Source: Sesamum alatum (taxonomy: Eukaryota > Streptophyta > Magnoliopsida > Lamiales > Pedaliaceae). From it: a stretch of DNA of 64,000 bases. Both the position numbers and the translations under genes were made by a program. Every line of letters starts with the position of its first letter. The first letter of the stretch is position 1. The stretch is taken from NCBI GenBank assembly GCA_034509735.1, contig JACGWO010000007.1, positions 19,372,046 to 19,436,045 of the forward strand. The letters are read 5' to 3'. A model generated the notes under the pieces. That model was not told the DNA's origin, made no database searches, and saw only the letters and a list, made by a program, of their open reading frames with translations. Below, piece by piece: positions 54,852-64,000 of this stretch.

Positions 54852-57235
54852 CGGTGTATAGGCCTAGAATTCTATGTGCTATGTGCGTTTAAGCATGATA
54901 AACGTGTTTTAATTTACGTTTATAGCATGTTTATCGTAGATATTTATTGGCGTTTAATTTTGCATGGGATTTTGGATCTTGGTTTTCTTGAATGTGTTTA
55001 TACATGTTCTAGGGTTTAATTTATCTTGTGGTTCAGAAAAATTGCATGAAAAATCGAAAAGGAGTGAAAAACGGCGAACTGGCAGCAGCAGCACGCTGGC
55101 CGCGCGCACAGGGGCGCGGCCGGGCGCGCGTGCAGGCAGGGGCCTGCGCGCGCCCGGCCAGCGCGCCCAGCGTGCGCGGACAGCGCGCGCGCTGTGCCGG
55201 CCGCGCGCGCGGCCGCGCGCGCAGGCATGGGCGCCTGCGCGCGTGCGCGCGCGCGCAAGCGCTAGGCGCGGGGGCGCGCTGGCAGAGGAGCCTGCGCGCG
55301 CGCGCGCGCCTGGCCGGCCGGCTGTGCCGTTTTCCGTTTTCTCTCCCGTTTTTGGCTCGTTTTTTCAAAACTGTTTTTACTGTATTATTTTTATGATATT
55401 TTCTGCATTATTCTGAACCCGTTGACTTAGAATATTTATTTTTGAGATTTGGAATTTTCTAAAATAAATATTGCTTGGTTGATGAGGAAAGGGTTTCCTA
55501 ACAAGATTTAATTTTTGCAATGGTTGCACCAATGATCAAAATTCATATGTGAAATTTCGCAATAATTTCTGCGTTTTTATGATGTTGGACATCATGGTTA
55601 TTTTATGGTTTGAGCATGAGTAGATCTTAACATGTATTAATATTACACGAATGTTGGATTTTGGAATTCTTGAATAAATGGGCATATTCTTGAATTGTTG
55701 ATTTTTTGTGTTTCAGAAAAATTTGATTTTTCTGTATAATTCTGGGAATTTTTCTGAATTAATTAACTTGGGGCATTTTAATTTTGGTTGAGATTTTATA
55801 TTTCATAGAATTAATATTGCCTTGTTAATTATGGAAAAGGTTTTTTCCAACAAAAATCGTTGTGCATAGGTTGCGCTATTATCCAATATTTGGTGTGAAT
55901 ATTTTACATGTAATTTCTACATTTATTTTATGGTATGGATTATCATGGATGTTGGTATAGCATATTTTACGTGGGATATGTATTTGTGCTATTTGTGTTA
56001 ATTGATTTGATAAAGGATGATCACAAAGCCCCTAGACCGCATGTATGGTTTATTTACAGTTATTTGTTGGGTTGTGGCCTGTGTGCCTCTTTATTTTCCT
56101 CTCTGTCTCTCTTCTAGTGCCTTGGAATAATAAGGTTTTCTCTCTCCCTCCCAATGTACTCCCCCCAAATGTTTAATTGGGGTTTCTTATTTTATGATGT
56201 AATGAGAGTAGAATTAGTGGTGAGGTTTTATTTCTTTTTGTAAATAAAAGCTGCAAGAGAAGACAAGCCCAAGGTGTTGGAGGCCCATGGAGGTAGCCAT
56301 CAGATGGCCCACGGAGGATCCATGGAGAAGGAGCCCGGTGTAGGCCCAAGATGGAGAGCCCAAGAAGATAAAGAGGACTTACAAGGCCCATTGCATGTAA
56401 TGGGTTATTAAAACTTGTAATAGCATAGGACCTACCCTTAGATTGACCATAGATCCACTGCGGGCTCAGTGGGTCGCATAGGTTTGGGCTTGTGATCATC
56501 CTACAGGGGCGTGCTAGGCTTTATTTTGCATGCGATGCGTATTAATTGCTTATGATTATTCTATATGCTTTATGTATGGTTACATTCACGCTTAGAATAT
56601 TTCTGCCATAACGCACGCAATGCAATACTTAATATGTGATGAGGTCTCGTTCTATCAAAACTCTCACTTGGTTAAACCAAGTTAAATATAGACCCTTAAT
56701 AAATGGACTAGGACTCTGGGAGTCTGTCCAAGCCTTCCATCCATGGCAAAAGTGAGGAAGATCTTTTAGGTCGATAGCGTGGTCTCACGAGTCGTGGCAC
56801 GACTATCGTGCTTAAAAGAAGCTGCACTTTGTCATGAACGATGAGTAGACTACTGTTACCTGTCTCACGAGTCGTGGAGGTAGCAGTGAGTTTATGAATC
56901 GGTTGATTGGGTCGGGTCTAACGCCCGAATAACGTGATTCGCTTGGAGTCCTCGGGATCACGTGAAAGGGTGAGGCAATTATCTTGGGAATCTCGTGGAA
57001 CGAGAATGGTATGGAATACCTCCCACGGGTTCTTTTCCCATGCGAATCGTAAAAGCGGGGTATGGGGGAGATCGCTGTGGATCCCGAGCCCACTAGGAAA
57101 GGATTTCCCGAAAACAACGTTTGAGAGTGCCGTGTTTTCGTAGAAATAGTGGGAGAGGTTAAGGACTAAAGACCGAGACTTAACCAAAATATTACTTCAT
57201 TCTGCTTATTATTTTCTGTTTCATATATGTTGTGA
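54852..57235 (+). other. Leader of element J with large GC island
   Basis: GC island about 55070-55330 (roughly 260 bp, some 80 bp longer than in E1). Conserved blocks as in E1: gatcacaaagcccctagacc (about 56020), pyrimidine tract with ttctag (about 56112), ccatagatccactgcggg (about 56448), CACGAGTCGTG at 56786-56796 and 56876-56886, gattcgcttggagtcctcgg (56937). The TATA box is altered to TAGAAATA (57141-57148) and the acceptor-like AG before the ATG is lost (ttgtg). An antisense frame at 56173-56499 is shared with E1 (see rejected items). Confidence 0.8.
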
Positions 57236-60200
57236 ATGTCTAAGAATCCACCAAACACATCACTAAGAGGCTCACTAAAAAAGGAACCAATTACACGAAT
57301 TGACTGCGAAATCTTAAGATGGTCTTAGATTTCCAGAACCTTAACTCACATACCGGAATGAGGGCGTTCCTCAGCGCTTGCCGGAGGGGTCGACAACTAA
57401 GGCAACGCTTGGCGTTCAAAAGTTGAAGGATGACCACCGGCAAAAAAAAAAGGATATAATGATGTTGGCTCAAACTATGCTTCGCTTGCATCATGTCTAT
57501 ATGGTCTTGGACCAGCATGTGGGGTAGAATGCAACGAAGGCATGTTTGGAGCTAAGATGACGGAAGGGATGTCGGTACAAAGAACATGGAGTGATGATGC
57601 AATCCCTAGTGGAGAAGCTCAAAAGACCTCCATGTCAGTCTTGAAAAAGAGACGTACATTGACATGATCCTTCAGTCTCTTCCTCCCTCCTACGAACCAT
57701 TAATTATCAACATGAATGAGTTTAGAAAAGATCTTCATAGGTTGGTAATTATGTTGGTCTAGTACGAAGCAACGATTGCAAAATCTGCACCGTCGGTACT
57801 AGTAGGAGAGGCTTCAACCTCCATAGCGAAAGGCAAGGGTGCCAGACGCCAAAAGAGGAAGAAGGGTAAGGTGACATCAACTATTAAGCACTTCAAGTGT
57901 TGTTCCTTTACAACACAAGGTGGAGGTAAAGGAAAGAGCAAAAGGTTCAGCAGTCAAGTTCATAGTTTCTAAGAACGTAAGCATTTACTGTCGTTAAGAG
58001 GGCCATTGGAAAGGGGAGTATTCTAAACCTCTCTCCAATGTAGGTAAAATTTGATATTGAGTATTGACATGATCACTTTATTTTGTATTTGATACCATTC
58101 CTATCACTAATCTGCGGGTGGTTTGCAGAAAGTGAATAAGGACTTAAAAGCCAAGAACAGTTCTAGGATTCAACAATGGCAAGGTCCATTGATGAAAAGG
58201 ACTAGAGACTTGTTAGGCCCATAATCGTGATCATGTTAGGATAATATAGGAATTACGTAACCTAGCATGATCAAAAGTATGTCTCTTTGTTGGACAAAGG
58301 TTTTATTACATACATATTTGATCAAACAAAATTATTGAATATTGATTCATGTTTGCTAGTACGTAAATTCCTAAAATACCATCCCATAAAAGGTTTATGG
58401 ATACTCAAAATTCAAATTATCTAAAATGGATTAATCAAGACCAACTTACAGATTTGGCATCTACAACAGCTAGGACGTTTCTTCTTATTAAAAGATAAGT
58501 AAATTGGAAAGTTCGATGAATCTAGAAATAGATGATTCGAATCGACTAAATTTACAAGTCTTTTATGAAGAAGAAAGTCCGAAAGCTCTTTGTTGGACAA
58601 AGTAGGCTTGCCAAATAGTCTATTGGAAGGGAGCCAATAAGACAACTGTAGGTTACTAATACACAAAGACCATAAGAGGGTTCAAAAGTCTAAAGGTCCC
58701 ATAGGAGGTTTGGGAATTAGACTTAAGGAGGTGAACCATAAATGGTTGCAAAATTAAACCTGTTTCGATAGGATCGAAAAGGCCGTGTATTTAGTGGGAG
58801 CTCTTGAGCATCCAAGTTGAAAATGGAATTCTCAATGAAACATTTCCTATAAAGGCCAAGTATGACGGTCTCTGATAAAGGGAACGATCGAATCTCGTTG
58901 GACGAAGATCGATCGAAGTTTCGCCCAATTACCTTAGCCCGTGTAGACGTAGACTCAAAATTGCCAACGTAAGGAACATGGCACTTTGCCAAGAGTCACG
59001 CACAAGGAGCCATGGTTTGGCAAGCCTATGTCCCGACAAAGTCCTTGAGCATGTAGAAGGATCCTACATACGTCAAGGGACTAGTGGGAGACAAATTAGA
59101 CTCGGTGTCTAATTTGTACAAGTTTACGACAGAATAATGCTAAACGTTGCTTATAATTGCATTTCTTTCTTAAATTGATCATATTCCAAGTCCCCTTAAG
59201 AACGAACCCGAATGTCGTAAGAGGTACGAGTGATCGGGATATGTTCGGTCAAATTTGGATAATAATCCAAATGACCTGCGGAACGTGATGTTGGACATCG
59301 TAGTAGGATTTATGGAGAGGAGCCATAGAATCCACTAGGAAATTCAAACAAGATTTGAAACACCGCATAATTGGAATATTCGTTTTGACGAGCTCATACG
59401 GAGCATGACTCGGTCTTAAACGACTTAGGTGATCAGTGGAGTAGAAATGGTGTTCCAAGTGTTTAAGTGTGTAATATCTTGATTCATGGATGAATTCAAG
59501 GCATTAGGAATCACTAAAACACAAACTGTAACTCACGAAAATTCTCGATGACATTTTAGGGATCCCACATACATATCATGAATTAAGCTTTTCAAAGACT
59601 CAGTCATGGTGGACTGATGAGAAAAAACTCATATATGTAGAGGGACAAGTTGTTCGAGACTCAGTCATAGTAAGACTGATGAGAAAACTTGGATACTATG
59701 CATAAAGCATCAAGCCATTCAAGACTTAGTCACGGTGGACTAATGAGAAGGCTTGGATGTTGAGTATCCCCTACGTCTTAACCCTAGGCAAACATATGAT
59801 ATGTTTACTCGGTGCATAGGAACCGATGTTGAGAGTGCTTCTAGCATGGCTCAACATAAATCGGTAATGCACTGAGGGGTTGAAGACAGCAATCAAGAAC
59901 GATCCTTAGTACCTGAATAAGGACTAAAGATGTGTTCATGATGCACCGTCTGTTGAGAGTTGCTTTGGAAGGCTAAAGCGATACTAGCTTCCAGAGCATA
60001 AGTGAAAACCAGTTAGTCTCAAAGGTATGCACAGTCAGGCCTAATGACGAGTGCATCGGATAGTGGTCACTGATGAAGACCGCGTCCATAGGATGGACGT
60101 GGCGCCTAGCACGACCAAGCCATGTTTGCCTATATGGCAGGCAACTTGGCTATGGGAGTATTGGCACGAGATCTCATCACAAGATCCACGAAAATATTCT

Positions 60201-60350
60201 TAGACAACCACCATCTCTAAGAGGCAATGGTGGATAGAGGTAACACGGTTAGACCGTATTGCTTCGCAAGGAAATATAAGCGGACTCACAATACCTTAGT
60301 CGGTATCGTAGATTACTCATACTCAGAGGATTCTGAACAAAGTGGGTAAT
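57236..60350 (+). pseudogene. Element J gag-pol, decayed throughout
   Basis: It starts at ATG 57236 (ATGTCTAAGAATCCACC as in A). Only islands of homology remain: KETYIDMILQSLPPSYEP (about 57645-57698), YEATIAKSAPSVLVGEAS (about 57765-57820), a knuckle-like remnant near 57990-58020, integrase-like nucleotide words near 58570-58620 and 59040-59100, and RT remnants near 59360-59460. The RT core KTAFLNG and YVDD boxes are not present. A block that in A encodes SPKTDEE appears three times (59590-59755). The 3' end (60080-60350) keeps nucleotide similarity to RNase H. Frames change every few dozen bases. No protein can be made from it. Confidence 0.82.
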
Positions 60351-60360
60351 TGACTTATTG

Positions 60361-60374
60361 GTCAAGTGGGAGAT
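60361..60374 (+). promoter_or_regulatory. Polypurine tract of element J
   Basis: gtcaagtgggagat immediately before the 3' LTR; intact despite the decayed coding region. Confidence 0.88.
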
Positions 60375-62612
60375 TGTTAGAATAGGTGACCAGAAAGTCA
60401 ATGGTATTGGCTGTTCTGAGAACCATTCGTCAATCTGTGAACAAGTAATATTATGTTAATGAATGTAGTAAGGATTCATAGGCATGAGTTTGTTGTACTT
60501 ACTGCTTGCATCGATACGATGTCACAACAAACGCCCCACAGACTGAAATAACATTTCGGGAAATTGGAACTACGCTTGGAGGTAGGTTCATGAAATCAGT
60601 TTCACCGAATCAGTCTGAAATACTCCAAGTCAAAGGAATCTCGAGACAGGGCATCGAGAATCCATTTGAGACTTGCACTAAGCATCTGCTGTCGTGTTTC
60701 ATCGACGGGTGACGAGGATCGTCTAAGCAGTGTTAGTGGGTCGGCCTGCTGGGGAGCGGCCGACTGAGGTGACTCGCGGGAATCGTCATATAGAAGCTAC
60801 TCGGGCTTGGTCGGTATGACTCATATTCCCGGTTCCGATAGTACGAGATTAGTCCTCGGACTTGAGGATCACGGCAGTCCCCTACATACTAAGGCTGTAT
60901 CTTGGATCTGGTGAAATTTGACCGATTATATCACATGGTCATCATAAGCCTCGTCCAGTGCAGTCGGAGTATGTAAGAACGGTGAATTCCAAGATAGGAT
61001 CTGTCCCCTGTCAAAGGATATGACAGCAAGATCTCCTATGCGCTCGGAGATGGTTTAGACTCACAAAGTCTATGGCCATAGCACTTGATGTAGTGGGAAA
61101 GGATTTCCTACGTCGAGTTAAACCTATCTCGAGCATTATGCATAGTTGCCTAGTCAACGATGGGAACCGAGCCTAGACTAAAGGCCGGGAGACAGGCGAC
61201 AGTAGGACCGTACCCGTACGTATCGAGCGTCGGTAGGACCGCACCTGCGTATAACTCGGAGCCTAAATGTTCACACCATAAATTCACCTAGTCTCTAGTG
61301 CCATGGACCGTTGCTAGATGGCCACCCATGGTAACGGACTACTTTAGTTATGAAATAATGAAAAGTAGGTCCAAGTCTAGCTGAAAGGTGAACCTAAAGA
61401 GTCACACCCGCTACACCAAATGAAAGGGAATTAATTTGGAATTAATTCCGGGAGAAGGTTTAATTTAATGGAATTAAATTATACTTCTTGGAGATACAAG
61501 CCTCGATGTATTATTTGGAATAATCGGGCTTGAGTTCATAAATTAGATTTATGAATTTTACAAAGCATGGGCTTTCCTTTTAATTAGATTAAAAGGGTGA
61601 ATTAATTAATTAATGGGCTTAGTATATTAAATAGGATTTAATATAAAGTCCATGGGACTATTTAATTTAGAATTAAATAATCCCATTCCATGGAATTAAT
61701 TAATGGGCTTGGTATTAAATAGGATTTAATATAAAGTCCATGGACTATTTAATTTGGAATTAAATAAAGTCCATTCCATTAATTAATGGGCTTAGTATAT
61801 TAAATAGGATTTTAATATAAAGTCCATGGGAATATTTAATTTAGAATTAAATAGGCCCATTCCATAAAGCCCATCAAAATGGATGGACAAGATTTGATCT
61901 AGAGAATGATGAGATGAAGGGCCATGATTAATTTGACTTAATCAAAGCCTAATTTGACTAGGATTTGACTAGGTCAAAATCCTAGTCAAAGTGTGTCTCT
62001 TTGGAAGAGTTTGAGAAGGAATAGGAATTCCATCTTCTATAAATACTTAAAAAAAAAACACACACTTACACCTACTATTCTCTACAACTCTCATCTCTCA
62101 AATTCCCTCTCAAATTCGTCCACTCCTCTTTCTTCTCTCCAAGAATACTACTTTGTTCTTCTTGATTTATTCAAGTTAAGAACATAAGAGACATTGATTG
62201 CGTTAATTCATAGCGTCTATCGATGTCTCTTCTCCCCAAATTATTTCTTGCTAGCACAAGGGTTGTTTGCTTTTCGGTGGAGCGAGTGAGATGATTTAGA
62301 GGGTCTCTTCTTGAGATCTTGGTGCAAAACGGGGAACAATGCATGTAGCCGAACGAAGACAAAACTACAACCGGGTAGGTTCTTTTAATTTCGTTTTTTT
62401 TTATTTCAATTCTATGGCCTCCATGTTGTGTTTTATTGAACATGAGATACACCGAACGCCCGGGAGAATCAAGGGCACACCCCTTGATTCGTTTATGAAT
62501 ATTATGCATATTTTAAATTCCATTTAATTATGCTTTGTAATTTTTATTACGCACTATTCCGCGCTTCCGCTATACGCGCTCATCTCCCGGGCCGATCCAC
62601 CGATTTCTTTCA
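60375..62612 (+). repeat. 3' LTR of element J
   Basis: 2238 bp, same ends as the 5' LTR. Three ~88-bp tandem units at 61607-61860. TATA box tataaata at about 62037-62044. Confidence 0.93.
61607..61860 (+). repeat. Three tandem ~85-90 bp units in J 3' LTR
   Basis: Units carry aattaatgggctt, aaataggat(t)ttaatata, aaagtccatgg and gaattaaata, with small differences; same arrangement as E1 (35284-35550). Confidence 0.75.
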
Positions 62613-63485
62613 CCTACTAGTGTAGTGACCCAAACGCCATATGAGATATGGCACGGCAAGCCTGCATCCTACAACTACTTGAAAGTGTGGGGTAGCCCCA
62701 CATACGTCAAGAGGTTAGTGGGAGATAAGCTAGAATCCAGGTCTAGCCTATGCAGGTTCGTTGGATACCCTAAAGAAACTGCGGGTTATTACTTTTATGA
62801 CCCTTTGGAACAAAAGGTATTTGTTTCAAGGAATGCAGTATTCTTGGAGCAAGGCTTCCCATAGGATATCCAACCTGATGAGCTGATCCTTGAGGAATCA
62901 AGTGATGGAACTCAGTCATCAGAAACAGTCGCGGAAACCTCACCTAGAGGATTCAGGATAGACACTAGGAGGACTGACCTACCTAGAGAAGTCCAACATG
63001 CTAGGCATGAAGGACAACCTCAAGGCAGGCCAGCCCCGGCCCCTGAACCGCCGGCTCCGATACAGTCAGCGCCCACAGTTACCACTAACGTTCCCGTTCT
63101 CCGAAGGTCCACTAGAGAATCCAGACCTCCAGTGAGATATGGATTTCTAGGTGCGACCGATCTTCTGGATAACGATCCTAAGACATACGGGGAAGTGATG
63201 TCAGACATCGACTCTGGGAGATGGCTTGAGGCCATGAAAACCGAAATGGACTCCATGAGCGAGAACCAAGTTTGGAGACTTGTAGATCCACCGAAAAGTG
63301 TTAAGCCAGTGGGCTGTAAGTGGGTCTACAAGCGCAAACTCGGCGTTGATGGAGAGGTCACTACCTTCAAGGCTAGGCTTGTAGCTAAGGGATACACTCA
63401 ACGACCCGGGGTCGATTTTGAGGATACCTACTCGCCAGTAGCCATGGCTAAATCCATTCGGATCCTGCTTGCCATAGCAGCATGA
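62613..63485 (+). pseudogene. Element I integrase end, linker and RT start
   Basis: It resumes after J with tagtgtagtgacccaaacgc and QTPYEIWHGKPASYNYLKV, through FVGYPKETAGYYFYDP and FLEQGFP, where GAG has become TAG (about 62862). The linker (EESSDGTQSSETVAE... in the same frame) leads into the RT frame from 63132: YGFLGATDLLDNDPKTYGE, GCKWVYKRKLGVDGEV, KARLVAKGYTQRPGVD, MAKSIRILLAIAA. Two bases are then missing from the AWYDYE segment, producing a stop at 63485. It is the mirror of G 42990-43890. Confidence 0.9.
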
Positions 63486-64000
63486 TGACTATGAAATATG
63501 GCAGATGGACGTGAAAACGGCCTTCCTCAACGGCTTCGTTGAAGAAGAGATCTATATGGATCAGCCGGAGGGTTTCACGGTCGCTGGAGAAGAACAGAAG
63601 GTCTGTCGTCTCCAGAAGTCCATCTATGGCCTCAAACAAGCTTCCCGGAGTTGGAACATTCGATTTGATGAAGTAATACGGGGTTATGACTTCATCAAAA
63701 ACGAATCCGAGCCTTGTGTATACAAGAAGGTCAGTGGGAGCTCCATAGTGTTCCTAGTGCTTTACGTGGATGACATTCTGCTCATTGGAAATGACGTCAG
63801 AATGTTAGGAAACACGAAAGCATGGCTGTCAACCAAGTTTTTCCATGAAGGACTTGGGTGAAGCATCCTACATCCTAGGCATCCAGATTGTCAGGGACAG
63901 ATCTAAAAGGATGTTAGGGCTCACCCAAAACTCGTATATGGAGAAAGTCCTAAAGAGATATCGAATGGACAACTCCAAACGAGGGCTCCTTCCTATGAGG
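63486..64000 (+). pseudogene. Element I RT continuation, cut by window edge
   Basis: The frame 63505-63861 carries MDVKTAFLNGFVEEEIYM, CRLQKSIYGLKQASRSWN, NESEPCVYKKVSGSS and the active-site box YVDDILLIGND (about 63760). An extra T at about 63838-63842 shifts the frame; LGEASYILGIQIVRDRSKR and RYRMDNSKRG follow in the next frame to the window end. RNase H, PPT and the 3' LTR of I must lie beyond 64000. Confidence 0.9.

Larger units (their letters stand above)
52766..62612 (+). mobile_element. Element J: copia element with intact LTRs and decayed body, nested in I
   Basis: 5' LTR 52766-54832, PBS 54834-54851, leader with GC island, decayed gag-pol 57236-60350, PPT 60361-60374, 3' LTR 60375-62612. 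It is flanked by the perfect 5-bp duplication cctac (52761-52765 and 62613-62617), and integrase of I continues across it. The two LTRs are almost identical (three differences in the first 210 bp), so insertion is recent, yet the coding part is unrecognisable in most places and shorter (about 3.1 kb against 3.9 kb in A). This is the profile of a non-autonomous element moved by proteins from relatives. Confidence 0.93.

Noticed and set aside
55016..55416. Overlapping long frames on both strands in the J GC island
   Set aside because: Open in several frames at once and differing in length from E1's island by about 80 bp; composition effect, not a gene.
56173..56499. 108-codon antisense frame shared by E1 (37549-37875) and J, with a shorter form at 4344-4625
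   Set aside because: E1 and J leaders are so similar that a shared open frame is expected; the same region in the B and G leaders is interrupted. No known domain.

Overview
The window is repeat-dense plant nuclear DNA, probably from a large-genome eudicot. I found no intact host gene, rRNA, tRNA or CRISPR array. Almost all of it is nested transposable elements. The dominant component is a group of related Ty1/copia LTR retrotransposons. They have roughly 2-2.25 kb LTRs beginning TGTTAGAATAGGTGACC, an initiator-Met-tRNA primer site (tggtatcagagcccggtt), an unusually long 1.8-3 kb untranslated leader holding a GC-rich island, and a Gag-PR-IN-RT-RNaseH polyprotein. LTR length and protein order suggest the Tork/Angela side of copia (inference). 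Every polyprotein seen is broken, so I call them pseudogenes.

Layout. 1-1070: end of an LTR inserted into element B. 1071-7794: element B on the minus strand (gag, rearranged leader, 5' LTR carrying a MITE). 7795-8068: short older remnant. 8066-18215: element A, plus strand, nearly complete with both LTRs. 18216-19631: MULE (MuDR-like) transposase pseudogene, minus strand. 19632-24175: Ty3/gypsy remnant, probably Tat-type, minus strand. 24176-25472: AT-rich DNA, an ATT microsatellite and one end of a CACTA transposon. 25473-26629: Gag/protease of a different copia lineage. 27150-29799: LTR scraps and the 3' end of element K. 29800-40028: a same-orientation chain of LTR-leader modules (L, D, E1, F) without coding bodies. 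40029-49335: element G on the minus strand, containing a solo LTR (46376-48370). 49336-49755: GC-rich junction. 49756-64000: element I on the plus strand, interrupted at 52766-62612 by element J with a perfect 5-bp target duplication.

Most notable points. (1) G and I are joined head to head through a GC island with no LTR between them. This gives an inverted repeat with multi-kilobase arms that could yield hairpin RNA. (2) The leaders share a dense CpG-rich island, a paired CACGAGTCGTG motif, a TATAAATA box about 105-117 bp before gag and a 3' splice-site-like sequence directly before the gag ATG. (3) Element J has near-identical LTRs, PBS, PPT and target duplications around a heavily decayed polyprotein. 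Element K shares the same derived decay, which points to a non-autonomous lineage mobilised in trans.

All boundaries and comparisons were made by eye. Element names (A, B, D, E1, F, G, H, I, J, K, L) are local labels.
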